Shown: positions 25,946 through 35,312 of the stretch, piece by piece
Layout of the letters: each line of letters starts with the position of its first letter
How positions within the stretch are numbered: the stretch's first letter is position 1
Assembly: GCA_963664835.2 (NCBI GenBank)
Contig: CAXXUG010000012.1
Span: forward strand, 62,001-126,000
Length of the DNA stretch: 64,000 bases
Source: G963664835 sp963664835
Lineage (GTDB): Bacteria > Chloroflexota > UBA6077 > FW602-bin22 > JBCLEL01
Direction of reading: 5' to 3'
Program-made: the position numbers and the translations under genes
Notes under the pieces: generated by a model
Told to the model about the DNA's origin: nothing
Database searches by the model: none
The model's input: only the letters and a program-made list of their open reading frames with translations

Positions 25946-26922
25946 CCGCACACCGGTAGCTCGGTGTTCCAGCGGGTAAAGTTCGGTGTGGTAGTCTTTG
26001 CGAGTTCAGCGCGCGCTCGGCGCCAGTTATCCGCCCACACCGCGTGGTCACTTAACTCCGCGTCAGCGTTGCCCCTGCTTCGGGCTACGAATCCGGGGAA
26101 CATAGGTCGGCCCGTTGGTTGGCCGGTTGGCTGATAGCGGATGTCAAAGCTCCAACGTATCCTATCGCTCAGATTCTGGTACGACTGATGCATCGTGGTG
26201 CGTGTGAAGACGAGCACACTTCCCGCCTTCATTGGCACCGGCACCGCCTCTTCGAGCCGGATTAATTTATCTGGTATGCGATTGCCCTGCTTGGTGATCG
26301 GATCTTCGCAGTGCGCAACCATGCCGGGAATGTGGCTCTTCGGCACCATCGCCAAGCAGCCATTTTCCATGTCCGTATCGAACATTGGTATCCACGCCGA
26401 TACCATATTGGTGTCGTCCGCCTCTGGAAGAACGACTCCCTGATCTTGATGCCACCCAGTCCTGGAGGTGATACCGTTCCGTTGATACTCGGGAACCAAC
26501 CGCTCAGGTACCTTTATCCTGACGTGCTGCACCGGGTTCGAATAAATCTCCGGTCCGACAAAGTGCTCGACCACATCGAGCAAACGTGGGTTCCGCAAAA
26601 AGTCAAATATCGCTTTGCCCAAATGCATGGGCGTGTCTATCGTGACGTCCTTCTGGGGCAAAGTGATGTCAAAATACTGATAGTAAGCTTGATCGCTTTC
26701 GGCCACTAACCTGGCTAATCGGTCACCGAATGGCAATTCGCGGTAGGTAGAGCCGATCCTTCCTTCCGCATACCACTTGTTGCACAACCAATCCAGCAAC
26801 TCGGAATACTCATCGATTACTGGCTGGATGTCGGCCTTTGGATCCAACACGTTTTCTACGAGCAAGAATCCCTCACGGTGAAACTGCTCGACTTGGGCTT
26901 CAGACAGTCTTAATGGAGGCAT
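25942..26922 (-). CDS. Phytanoyl-CoA dioxygenase (PhyH) family protein
   Basis: 326 residues. The iron site is visible as HxD in GWHQDQGVV and a distal His in TTMHQSYQNLSDRIRWS, with the Arg of RIRW or DIRY as 2-oxoglutarate partner. The N-terminus (LSEAQVEQFHREGFLLVENVL) is typical. Only weakly similar to the PhyH protein at 15676 outside the fold motifs, so it is not a recent duplicate. Substrate unknown. Confidence 0.9.
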   Translation of the reverse strand: MPPLRLSEAQVEQFHREGFLLVENVLDPKADIQPVIDEYSELLDWLCNKWYAEGRIGSTYRELPFGDRLARLVAESDQAYYQYFDITLPQKDVTIDTPMHLGKAIFDFLRNPRLLDVVEHFVGPEIYSNPVQHVRIKVPERLVPEYQRNGITSRTGWHQDQGVVLPEADDTNMVSAWIPMFDTDMENGCLAMVPKSHIPGMVAHCEDPITKQGNRIPDKLIRLEEAVPVPMKAGSVLVFTRTTMHQSYQNLSDRIRWSFDIRYQPTGQPTGRPMFPGFVARSRGNADAELSDHAVWADNWRRARAELAKTTTPNFTRWNTELPVCG

Positions 26923-26983
26923 CGTTGCTCCTACCTGGTGACAGGATGTATCGTGTGTGCGCCGTCGTGTGGACCTCTGGCAC

Positions 26984-28837
26984 TTATTGGGCGGGGACCG
27001 GCTCCAATGATGGCTCTGCTTCGCGGAAGCAGTTCTCCAATTCGGCCCCTTCCAGAGTCTCCTCTTGTATCAGCCGATTGGCCAACGCATCGAGCATGTT
27101 GCGATGATTGGTCAGTTTTTCTCTGGCCAGTTCGTACCCGGTATTGATTATTCTCTTGATCTCCTCGTCGATTGCCTCGGCGCTCTTCTCGCTGTAGTTC
27201 TTTTGCTCGCCGATCTCACGTCCGAGGAAGACGAGTTCTTCTTTGTGCCCCATTGCGATTGGGCCGATCCGGTCGCTCATACCGTATTCGGTTACCATTT
27301 TGCGCGCGACGTTGGTTGCCCGCTCAATATCGTTCTCAGCGCCTGTCGTCATTTCGTCGAAAACGATCTCCTCGGCCACGCGGCCGCCAAGCATGTATGC
27401 CAGCATGTCCTGGAACTGAGACCTGGCCCACATCGAGCGGTCTTGCTCCGGCAGCAGTCGAGTGTACCCGCCCATCATACCGCGGGCCACGATGGACACC
27501 TTGTGGACCGGGTCGGCGTTTTCCACCATCCTCGCCACCACGGCGTGACCGGCCTCGTGATACGCTGTGACGCGCTTCTCCTTCTCAGAGATTATGCGGC
27601 TCTTGCGCTCCGGACCCGCGATCACCCTGTCAATCGCTTCTTCGAATTCAAGCAGTCCAATCGTCTTGCGATCCCGCCGGGCAGCCAAAATCGCGGCTTC
27701 GTTAACCAGGTTTGCAAGATCCGCGCCGGAGAACCCGGCCGTCTGCTTGGCAAGTATGCTCAGGTCCAAGTCCTGGTCGAGCGGCTTACCCTTGATGTGT
27801 ACTTCCAATACCGCCTTGCGACCACTGATGTCCGGCCGCTCGAGCACCACCTGGCGGTCGAACCGTCCCGGCCTCAGTAGTGCCGGGTCTAGAACGTCGG
27901 GCCTGTTGGTGGCGGCGATCACGATAACGTTCGTGTTCGTGTCGAAACCATCCATCTCCACAAGGATCTGATTCAAAGTTTGCTCACGCTCGTCATGGCT
28001 TCCACCAAGACCTGCTCCACGCTGGCGACCAACCGCGTCAATCTCATCCACGAACACGATGCAGGGAGCGTTTCGCTTGGCCTGATCGAACAGGTCGCGC
28101 ACCCGAGACGCGCCCACACCGACGAACATCTCCACGAACTCCGAACCGCTGATCGAGAAGAAGGGTACCCCCGCCTCGCCAGCCACAGCCCGCGAAATCA
28201 ACGTCTTACCCGTGCCGGGAGGGCCCAAAAGCAAAACGCCGTGCGGAATGCGAGCGCCAAGTGCGGCGAACTTGTCCGGATATTTTAGGAACTCGACTAC
28301 TTCCTGCAACTCCTGCTTGGCTTCCTCGACACCGGCGACGTCCAAGAACGTCACGGTGGGCTTGTTGCCCACAAACATCCGCGCCCGGCTCTTGCCGAAC
28401 GACATTGCCTGATTGTTGGTTCCCTGTGCCTGCCTCATCATAAACAGGATGAAACCAGCAAGCAGGATGAACGGCAAAAAGTTGCCAATCAGTAGTAGCC
28501 ATCCGCCGAACTCGGATGGCTGTTCATACTCGATTCGGATGTTGTCCAGCCGCTCTTGAGGAACGTCTGCCGCCGCAAAGATCTGGTACAAATCGGTGTC
28601 GGGCGGCATCGTCGCCCGGGCGGATGGCTTCCCGTCGAATCTCTCAGCGGTCAACGTTCTACCGTCAACGACGATGTTTTGAATCATGCCCTGCTTCGCC
28701 AATCTCACGACATCGCTTATCGCGACGTCTTCGACACTGCCATTCCCGCCGCCTCGGAAGATTGAGACGATCAGGGCAACGGCCACGACTAGTATCAGCA
28801 GATATATAAAGCTATTTCGCAACCACTTGCTGTCCAT
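26984..28837 (-). CDS. ftsH: ATP-dependent zinc metalloprotease FtsH
   Basis: 617 residues. Two N-terminal membrane helices (residues 8-26 and about 108-128) bracket an extracytoplasmic domain. The AAA module has GPPGTGKT (Walker A), CIVFVDEIDAVGR (Walker B) and RPDVLDPALLRPGRFDRQV (second region of homology with Arg fingers). The protease site has HEAGH and a third ligand Asp in GAENDIERATN. A glutamate-rich short C-terminus follows. FtsH degrades misfolded membrane and some soluble proteins. It follows tilS-hpt on the same strand, a widely conserved order. Confidence 0.97.
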   Translation of the reverse strand: MDSKWLRNSFIYLLILVVAVALIVSIFRGGGNGSVEDVAISDVVRLAKQGMIQNIVVDGRTLTAERFDGKPSARATMPPDTDLYQIFAAADVPQERLDNIRIEYEQPSEFGGWLLLIGNFLPFILLAGFILFMMRQAQGTNNQAMSFGKSRARMFVGNKPTVTFLDVAGVEEAKQELQEVVEFLKYPDKFAALGARIPHGVLLLGPPGTGKTLISRAVAGEAGVPFFSISGSEFVEMFVGVGASRVRDLFDQAKRNAPCIVFVDEIDAVGRQRGAGLGGSHDEREQTLNQILVEMDGFDTNTNVIVIAATNRPDVLDPALLRPGRFDRQVVLERPDISGRKAVLEVHIKGKPLDQDLDLSILAKQTAGFSGADLANLVNEAAILAARRDRKTIGLLEFEEAIDRVIAGPERKSRIISEKEKRVTAYHEAGHAVVARMVENADPVHKVSIVARGMMGGYTRLLPEQDRSMWARSQFQDMLAYMLGGRVAEEIVFDEMTTGAENDIERATNVARKMVTEYGMSDRIGPIAMGHKEELVFLGREIGEQKNYSEKSAEAIDEEIKRIINTGYELAREKLTNHRNMLDALANRLIQEETLEGAELENCFREAEPSLEPVPAQ

Positions 28838-29130
28838 CAGAAGGCGAGAACCCCCAAGTAAATAACGATGCTACTCCGGCTTCAAGACTCACCAAGCTCG
28901 AACATTTTGCACGAATCCGACACAATGAGCCGTTCGCAACCAGCATAACAAACCGCCGCCACCCCCAGAATTAGTGGGATAGTTGCCGCGAATCCACCCG
29001 GATTATACCAGACCCCGCATCGATTTCGCATTGAAAACAGGCGACCGCATCACCTGGGCATCCTTGTTTTGTCGCCACTCGCAACGACAGGTAGACGCCA
29101 CATCAGGGCCTGTGCCGCATCGGCCAACGA
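28838..29130. other. Intergenic spacer between hpt and ftsH
   Basis: 293 bp, long enough to hold a separate ftsH promoter. No clear promoter boxes or terminator were identified by eye. Confidence 0.4.
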
Positions 29131-29676
29131 CTACTCCAAGACTCGAATCTCTCTCAAGTCTCGATAATTTCCGGACCAGTCCAGTCCGTAGCCGAACACA
29201 AACCGATCAGGTATCTCAAAGCCGATGTAGTCGACTACTACGGGGTAGAGCCTAGTCTTTCGCTTGCTAAGCAGCGAGCAAACTCTCAAAGACTTGGGCT
29301 CGAGCCGGGCAAAGCGCTGCAACAGGAAGTGCACGGTCAACCCCGTATCGACAATGTCCTCGACCAGGACAATATCTCGTCCAAGCAGAGGGACTGAGAC
29401 ATCGCGGGTTAGCCGAACCGTTCCAGATGATTGGGTGCCCTGCCCATAGCTTTCGGCCATCACGTAGTCGATTTCCGTGGGCAAGCGGATCGCTTGGACA
29501 AGATCTGTTACAAAAGGCGCTGCCCCGTTAAGAACGCAAATGAGCAGCGGAGATCCGCCTAGATAGTCATCCGTTATTCGCCGGCCCAACTCATTGATGC
29601 GCGACTGGACTTTCCGGCCTGTGATCAGAACCTCACCCGGCAGCTCTTCCGCCGCAGGTGGAGGATTACTTGTCAT
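29131..29676 (-). CDS. hpt: Hypoxanthine phosphoribosyltransferase
   Basis: 181 residues, standard length. The PRPP-binding loop IVLVEDIVDTGLTV with its acidic pair is clear, as is the N-terminal VLITGRKVQSRINELGRRI and the C-terminal base-binding segment IPDRFVFGYGLDW. It salvages hypoxanthine and guanine to IMP and GMP. The ATG overlaps the tilS stop by 4 bp (29673-29676). Confidence 0.95.
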   Translation of the reverse strand: MTSNPPPAAEELPGEVLITGRKVQSRINELGRRITDDYLGGSPLLICVLNGAAPFVTDLVQAIRLPTEIDYVMAESYGQGTQSSGTVRLTRDVSVPLLGRDIVLVEDIVDTGLTVHFLLQRFARLEPKSLRVCSLLSKRKTRLYPVVVDYIGFEIPDRFVFGYGLDWSGNYRDLREIRVLE

Positions 29677-31067
29677 GGTTCAATCCTGAGACACAGCCAG
29701 TTCTCGCCCGTACAAGAAAAGCCCGCGCGGTGACCAACAATCCAGACCAACTGTCTGCCTGCCAAGACCAGTGGGATCAGATCGCGTAGAGGTCTCGGTA
29801 CCTTCGCATCCACGAATATGTCCTGTACCTTCTTGGATCCAACGCCTTCCAATCTGATTCGGTCGCCCGGTGCGCGGCCCCGTATTGTCAACATCAAAGG
29901 CGGTCTGTCCAATTGAACACAGACGTGGCGGGAAAGATCGTTCGGCCGGCCGCATTGACGCGAGTGCCAGTTCGCGTGCAGAGTCCCATCCCCATTTGCC
30001 AACTCGGCATGACCTGGCACTTTCACCTCAACTTCCGGCAACTTGACCGGCATCCAACCATTTGGCTCGAACCACAATCGTTCGTAGAATCTGATCGCCC
30101 TGATCCCACCCGAAAGGTTGGCCGATGAGGTCTGTCTGTCCGCAACAACCTCAAGGACCCGATCTACTTCAGAAAGGCTGACGTCGTTCAGGTCGCCCCG
30201 AACGCTCTGGACGGCGAGGCGAACTATCACTCGTTGCAAGCCTCGGTTAACGCCGGCCAGTTCATCTAGTGGCAAAGACCTCAGGCCACCGCAAACAGTC
30301 GCGTTTTGATCGAGCCAATCGCGCGCCTTGGCTTCGACAAACCCATCTTGCTCTCGGGCGATGTCGGCGAACCGGTCGATTGCCGCAAGCGCGTCCGAGT
30401 TCACTTCGGCCAAGATTGGCAATACCCTGTGACGAATCCGACTTCGTGAGTAATCCTCCGCCAGGTTCGTACGGTCTACCGTATATGACCATTCGTTTGC
30501 CACGCAGTACCGCTCCGTTGCCTCTCTCGGCTGCCTGAGCAATGGCCTTATGATCCGCAATTGGTCTCTGTAACCTTCCAACGGAAAAGCGCCGACTACG
30601 GTCATGCCTCCTGCGCCCCGCACTCCGCTGCCCCGCGTGAGTCGTAGCAATACAGTCTCCACCTGATCGCTGAGTGTGTGGCCGGTAGCGACCCATCCGA
30701 TTTGGCGTTCGATGGCCGTCTCGGCCAGGAATCGAAGTCTAGCTTGACGGGCCGACGCCTCGTCGCCCGCCAGAGGAGCCGCCGGACGCCCGACTACAAC
30801 CGGCAATCCAAGCCCCGCCGCCTGATCGCGCACGTGCGCCTCATCAGAATCTGACTCTCCGTTCCGGAGCATGTGATTGAAGTGAGCAACTGTTAGACGG
30901 ATCCCTGTTTCGAGGGCCATCCGATTCATGGCATGCAACAGGGCGGACGAGTCCTGTCCGCCCGAGCAAGCTAGCAGAACTCTAGTGCCACTGGTGACGC
31001 CGGCTCGCTTCAGCACCGAGCGTAAATCACCCAATACAGACTCGGTCACATCTTCATCGAGAGTCAT
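29673..31067 (-). CDS. tilS: tRNA(Ile)-lysidine synthase
   Basis: 464 residues. The PP-loop ACSGGQDSSALLHAM identifies an N-type ATP pyrophosphatase; HFNHMLRNGESDSDEAHV and TGHTLSDQVETVLLRLTRGSG are typical of TilS. The C-terminal half holds the substrate-binding domains, ending GRAPGDRIRLEGVGSKKVQDIFVDAKVP. It converts C34 of tRNA-Ile2 to lysidine so that AUA is read as Ile. Co-translated with hpt. The initiator tRNA gene lies just upstream on the same strand but is separated by a terminator. Confidence 0.96.
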   Translation of the reverse strand: MTLDEDVTESVLGDLRSVLKRAGVTSGTRVLLACSGGQDSSALLHAMNRMALETGIRLTVAHFNHMLRNGESDSDEAHVRDQAAGLGLPVVVGRPAAPLAGDEASARQARLRFLAETAIERQIGWVATGHTLSDQVETVLLRLTRGSGVRGAGGMTVVGAFPLEGYRDQLRIIRPLLRQPREATERYCVANEWSYTVDRTNLAEDYSRSRIRHRVLPILAEVNSDALAAIDRFADIAREQDGFVEAKARDWLDQNATVCGGLRSLPLDELAGVNRGLQRVIVRLAVQSVRGDLNDVSLSEVDRVLEVVADRQTSSANLSGGIRAIRFYERLWFEPNGWMPVKLPEVEVKVPGHAELANGDGTLHANWHSRQCGRPNDLSRHVCVQLDRPPLMLTIRGRAPGDRIRLEGVGSKKVQDIFVDAKVPRPLRDLIPLVLAGRQLVWIVGHRAGFSCTGENWLCLRIEP

Positions 31068-31205
31068 TGCGCCATCACACGTGGGCGGGCAGAATTCTCG
31101 TCCCGCTTGCTAATCCAATTACAAGAATAACAGAGCCCTGACTGATTAGAGAGAGGAGCGCCGATCGGGCGTCAAAGAGAAGCGCCCTTGGATCGGCAGG
31201 TCGAC

Positions 31206-31240
31206 AAAAAAACCGGCACCACCCTCAAATGCGGTGCCGG
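31206..31240 (-). terminator. Rho-independent terminator behind initiator tRNA
   Basis: On the minus strand the palindromic CCGGCACCGC..GGTGCCGG hairpin is followed by seven T (31212-31206). It lies 4 bp behind the tRNA 3' end, so it should end that transcript before tilS. Confidence 0.88.
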
Positions 31241-31244
31241 CTCT

Positions 31245-31319
31245 TGGTAGCGGGGGTTGGATTCGAACCAACGACCTTCGGGTTATGAGCCCGACGAGCT
31301 TCCGCTGCTCCACCCCGCG
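31245..31319 (-). tRNA. Initiator tRNA-fMet (CAU)
   Basis: 75 nt with the 3' CCA encoded. The anticodon loop is CTCATAA. Three G-C pairs at the bottom of the anticodon stem (TCGGG..CCCGA) mark an initiator. The 1-72 position is an unpaired C-U rather than the usual bacterial C-A; the other six acceptor pairs are Watson-Crick. The T arm is GTTGGTTCGAATCCAAC. A strong promoter lies just upstream. Confidence 0.93.
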
Positions 31320-31334
31320 TCGTCACACGCATCA

Positions 31335-31363
31335 ATTCTAGTCTCGAAGGACTTAGTCGTCAA
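31335..31363 (-). promoter_or_regulatory. Sigma-70-type promoter of the initiator tRNA gene
   Basis: Read on the minus strand: TTGACG (31363-31358), a 17-bp spacer, and TAGAAT (31340-31335). The tRNA 5' end follows 15 bp further on. Both boxes are one base from consensus and the spacing is ideal. Confidence 0.8.
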
Positions 31364-31443
31364 ATCTCTGTATGGGTTCAGTACATGCAGGACACATGCC
31401 TCCTTCCACTGATGAGTACGAATGGTATTCGCTAAGAGGGCGA

Positions 31444-31480
31444 GGGAACAGTTGGAGTCAGATCCGCTGTTCCCTTTTCT
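31444..31480 (+). terminator. Possible terminator on the plus strand
   Basis: GGGAACAG (31444) pairs with CTGTTCCC (31467), followed by TTTTCTT. No gene is supported just upstream on this strand, so it may belong to the IS481 relic end. Confidence 0.4.
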
Positions 31481-31494
31481 TCGTTCGGGGGATG

Positions 31495-31945
31495 ATCAAT
31501 TCTCCAGTTGCTGATGAACTGGGCGGGTTTCAGGTAGCCCAGGGCCTGGTGAGGTCTGACCTCGTTCGTCTGGTCTGCGGCTCTTTCAGCACTCCTCGGC
31601 CTCGTAGGCAACTCAAGATTCGTCCCACTGTCGATACAGAGGTGGCAAGCTCAGTCGGTAGTAGCCGTGTTAGCTTCTCCTTTCCTCACCTCGGATGGTC
31701 CTCACGTAGCTTCTGCACTGCTTTGATCTGCTCCGTCGCCACCATCGATAAAACGTATCAGGGCTTATCCCAAAATGCCGGCAGGTCTTGCGGGCATTGC
31801 CTCCATGGATCTCGTACCACTCGATCCAGCGTAGTCTGAGCTTAGCCTCAGAGGGGAGCTCTAACGAGAGCCGGGCTAAGCGAGCAGCCCCCGGTAGAAT
31901 TGCTCCGTAAACAGACATTGAGTGGCCATCATAACGTCTCTCCAT
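31495..31945 (-). pseudogene. IS481-like transposase relic with internal deletion
   Basis: The 5' part (31670-31945) encodes LRWIEWYEIHGGNARKTCRH and FGISPDTFYRWWRR, the N-terminal helix-turn-helix of IS481/IS3-type transposases. The 3' end near 31500-31560 encodes EVRPHQALGYLKPAQFISNW, the usual C-terminal tail. The DDE catalytic core that should lie between is missing, and frames are broken. An old, inactive insertion. Confidence 0.8.
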
Positions 31946-32120
31946 TATCGTGTGCGGTGTACGTCATGTATCTGAACTTCTACAGCCGGCGGTCAACATC
32001 GTCACGGCTCCAGCGCGTGGCAAGTCCTTGCCTCAAACCCCGTCTCCGTGCCGACGTGGGTGTAAAATAAGAGGTGTTAGAACTGTCGGGGTAGGCTGGA
32101 ATGTCCCGGAAAGGACTCCT
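31946..32120. other. Upstream region of the DUF3179 gene
   Basis: No gene. The bases CGGAAAGGA just before 32121 serve as ribosome-binding site for the following GTG. Confidence 0.4.
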
Positions 32121-33638
32121 GTGAGCAGGCTAATGCGTCATTTCGGAGCGCTGGCGACCGGACTCATCGCTGCCGCGTCCTTGGCCTGCTCGGGATTGGA
32201 AGAGCCGGTCGGAACGGCGGACAGCGCTCCGGCGGCTGCAGCGACACAGGCCGCGGCAGCCGGGCCTGCTTCCGCGACGGACTACGACTCCATAGCGAAC
32301 ATGTACCTGTTCTACTCGGGCCGGGGCCACGACCCGAGCGAGTCCCAGGAGGCTGTCGCACTCGCCGTCGCCAACAACGACAAGTCGATGGTCCCGGTGA
32401 TGATCGAGATGCTCCGCTACTTCGGGAACAGCGGCGTGTTGAATGATACCCAAGAGGCCCTCTCAGCGATAACCGGTCAGGAGTTCACGGGCCCTTCGCG
32501 CGGCTGGCATGGGTGGATGGCGTGGCTGGGCCGGAACGTCGACGAGTACGGTCCCCCTGACGGGTACCTACAGTGGAAGATCGATCTCATGAACCAGATT
32601 GACCGCAGGTACGGCGAGTTCCTGGCCCCGGCGAAGCAGGGCTCGCAGATTAACGTTGTCGAGATCACGTGGGGAGGCGTCCGGCCGGACGGAATCCCGG
32701 ACCTTCAGAATGCCCCCGTCGTTTCGGCGGACCAGCAGGACTACCTGCTGCCGAGCGACCGCGTCTTCGGGGTGTCCATCAACGGGGAGCACAGGGCGTA
32801 TCCGCTCCGCATCGTGAACGCACACGAGATGGCCAACGACACGTTGGGGGGCGAACCCATCGCCCTGGCCTACTGAACCCTCTGCGGCAGCGGAATCGTG
32901 TATTCCGCCAAAGTCAACGGAGAGGCAACCACCTTCGGTACGTCGGGGATGCTGTACCGCAGCAACAAGCTCATGTACGACCGGCTGACCAACTCGCTCT
33001 GGGACCAACTAACTGGCAAGCTCCTCATTGGGCCGATGTGGGACTCGGGGATACAGCTCGACTTTTTCCCTGTCGTCCTCACAACGTGGGAGGAATGGCT
33101 GGAGCTTCATCCCGACACCACGGTGCTGACCCGAGAGGCAGGTCTGTATAACGCCGCATTCTACGTGCCGGAGGATGACCCGCGCGCCATCTACTACGAC
33201 TACTTCAATAGTCCTGAGACGATGTTCCCGGTCCCTGACCGGAATGATTCGCTAAAAGCGAAGGACGTTGTGCTGGGGGTCCAACTGAAGGACGGCTCCA
33301 AGGCCTACTCCTCCGAAGCGTTGCAGCAGGTCCGAATAGTTAATGACGTGGTGGGGGGTGAAGAGATATTGGTGCTGGGGTCCTCCACAAGTCAGGGCGC
33401 CAGGGTCTACCATCGCGGCGGCAGGTCGTTCGAGTTGCCGCCGGATGCCGAGGGCGGTCACCGCGGAATCCCTTCCGTGATAGTGGACGCTGACGGTGGG
33501 ACGTGGCAAGTGACCCCGGAGTTTCTGGTCAACACCGCAGACGAATCGGAGAAGCTTGCGCGGATACCCACGCACATGGCGTTCTGGTTCGCGTGGTTCC
33601 AGTTCTACCCGGAAACTGAGTTGTACAAAGGCCTCTGA
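32121..33638 (+). CDS. DUF3179-domain lipoprotein with in-frame TGA, candidate selenoprotein
   Basis: One frame of 505 codons interrupted only by TGA at 32874-32876 (codon 252). Before it the protein ends PIALAY; after it the frame continues TLCGSGIVYSAKVNGEATTF, then SGMLYRSNKLMYDRLTNSLW, all DUF3179 sequence. Family members read YCPLCG or similar here, so TGA replaces the first Cys of a CxxC pair, giving UxxC if read as selenocysteine. A hairpin follows at suitable distance (separate entry). GTG 32121 starts a lipoprotein signal (SLAC, Cys23) and an Ala-rich linker. The alternative is a pseudogene from a Cys TGC-to-TGA change; the rest of the frame is intact on both sides. Function of DUF3179 is unknown. 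Confidence 0.8.
32874..32908 (+). promoter_or_regulatory. Candidate bacterial SECIS element after the in-frame TGA
   Basis: TGA is followed after 13 nt by a 7-bp stem GCGGAAT (32890-32896) with ATTCCGC (32902-32908) closing a CGTGT loop. The loop begins 20 nt after TGA and has G as its second base, within published limits for bacterial SECIS elements. The lower stem is short, so the fit is suggestive rather than strong. Confidence 0.5.
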
Positions 33639-33654
33639 ACCGGGGATCGTTCGC

Positions 33655-33870
33655 GAATCCAGTGGGAGTGCTTCTCACCAGTAGGGTCATAGGGCCGAGA
33701 CGGCCGGACAAGGACTACACGCGGCCGGCTGTCACCCGCCGGAGTGGCGCCGGGGCGTGACTACAAGTCCGGAACGAGTCTCCGCGTGAAGGTTCTTGAT
33801 TCTGCCCAAATTGGTGGGACTGCCAAGACTGAATCGCGAACTTTTCGCTGGGAGGTTCAAATCTCGTGTA
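33655..33870. repeat. Interspersed repeat family B, copy 1
   Basis: About 200 bp that recurs at 36135-36345. Shared blocks in order: AGTGGGAG then CTTCTCAC (a hairpin), GGTCATAGG, CGGCCGGCTGTCAC, GGGGCGTGACTAC, CGCGTGAAG, CCAAATTGGTGGG, and GCGAACTTT. Tails of the family (GCGAACTCTTCGGTAGGAGG and GCGAACTTTCCGGAGGGG) are near 34963 and 38858. It lies directly behind the DUF3179 gene. The rest of the gap to 34027 holds nothing recognised. Confidence 0.75.
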
Positions 33871-34027
33871 TCGCGAGTCAACGTCCTGACCAGCATTCAA
33901 TTCGACCATGAGGTCGATCCAAGCTGCTTCATACCCACCGCCCAGGCTCCAGGCTGCCGAGAGACAACTCCCGTTGTCCCGGATACGCCCTCTCAGTGCC
34001 TACCAGCGCGGGATGTGGAGTCCCGGA

Positions 34028-34834
34028 CTACCGTTTCCTACTCACCAGTGACTGCCAAAACTGCTGCGCTCTGCGAAGATTCTCCCGCGTCATATCCTTC
34101 GGGGCCGCCAGCACGAAATTGGCGCCATCACTATCCCATCGGAAGCCAGCTGGCTCGATTGTTGCGCTGACAAGTTCGGTGTACAGACGGACACGTTGGA
34201 CGCGGTCCCTCTCCCAGTAACAGCACATGAACAGGTCGATATAGCCTGGGTCAAAACACCGCCAATATCGGATGGCTTCTTTTTCGCCCCGCCATGGCAG
34301 CCCACGAAGATTAAAGTAGTCGACCATGAGGTCGGAAAGCTGGTACAGCATTCTCAGGTCTACGGCCTGTTGATAAACCGAATCTGGTGAACCGGACATG
34401 CGTCGAGTCTGCGCAAGATTGTAGAGCGCATGATTCGCCCGACTAACCACCTCGCCTTCGGTGAGTTTAGGCCGCGATTCACTTCGCTCCAGGGTGTTGC
34501 GTAGTCGCTCGAGGCATCCACATCTGTCCAGGGCAATGACCCCGGACAAGACCCAGTTGAAGTAGACCGCCCTGGAGTCTGAAAGGGAGATCGAGCCTAG
34601 TTCGGCTGTGATCAAGTCTTCGACTGCTTGTCGGGTCACAATGACCAGATCAATCAGAATGTCGTCGCAAAACACGGTGCCGTTGGTGACCGCTAGATGG
34701 CACTCATCCACAACGATCAGAAGGTCGCGATCACTATAGGCATTGAGGGTCGACTGGCCGGTTGAGCCCAAGAACAACAGGCCATCCACGTTATGGTTTT
34801 CTGCCAGGCGTTCAACCAAAGATTCAAAGTTCAT
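34028..34834 (-). CDS. Nucleotidyltransferase-fold protein
   Basis: About 268 residues from ATG 34834. GLLFLGSTGQSTLNAYSDRD followed by LLIV is the GS..SDxDL signature of minimal or aminoglycoside-type nucleotidyltransferases, with the two metal-binding Asp; a third acidic residue is in DDILIDLVIV. The C-terminal half is helical (ANHALYNLAQTRR, MLYQLSDLMVDYF), similar to substrate-binding domains of the group. Such proteins transfer a nucleotide to a small molecule, tRNA or protein. Stands alone between repeats; could be accessory. Confidence 0.78.
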   Translation of the reverse strand: MNFESLVERLAENHNVDGLLFLGSTGQSTLNAYSDRDLLIVVDECHLAVTNGTVFCDDILIDLVIVTRQAVEDLITAELGSISLSDSRAVYFNWVLSGVIALDRCGCLERLRNTLERSESRPKLTEGEVVSRANHALYNLAQTRRMSGSPDSVYQQAVDLRMLYQLSDLMVDYFNLRGLPWRGEKEAIRYWRCFDPGYIDLFMCCYWERDRVQRVRLYTELVSATIEPAGFRWDSDGANFVLAAPKDMTRENLRRAQQFWQSLVSRKR

Positions 34835-34846
34835 TTTCCACCGCAT

Positions 34847-35312
34847 ACCAATGTTGGACCGATAACCTTATAGAAGACGGCAGCCGCACAGGTAACCATC
34901 CTTGACCCACTTTGTCCTAAAGTACAATTCGGCCGGAAATGGTGGGCCAAGGCCTACCGATTTGCGAACTCTTCGGTAGGAGGTCCAGATATGAATACGT
35001 AGCGTCTCCCACTCTCCCTTTGTGACGTGCTCGCTTGAAAGGCATAACAGAAGCGGACTATTCCAGACCGGAAACTTCTACCTGACGTCACACGGTAGTT
35101 CGCGCCCCTCCATGTTCCCTGTCCGCTGCACCCTTAATCGTCAGGATGCTTGCGGACACGGACGCTCCACGAGACCAACATAGCGGGTGGTACAACTATC
35201 AGGGTTAGTTCACTTTCCTATTGTAATGCCACAACTCTGGTGTCAGAATATATGCTGGAACGATTAAAGCCGATGGATCATTCTCATGACGCCACATAAG
35301 GGAGGTTCAAAC
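34847..35312. other. Gene-free region
   Basis: Only a tail of repeat family B near 34963 was recognised. The AT-rich stretch around 35215-35270 may hold the promoter of the following membrane protein gene. Confidence 0.45.

Noticed and set aside
31372..31839. 155-residue plus-strand frame
   Set aside because: It is antisense to the recognisable IS481 transposase relic.
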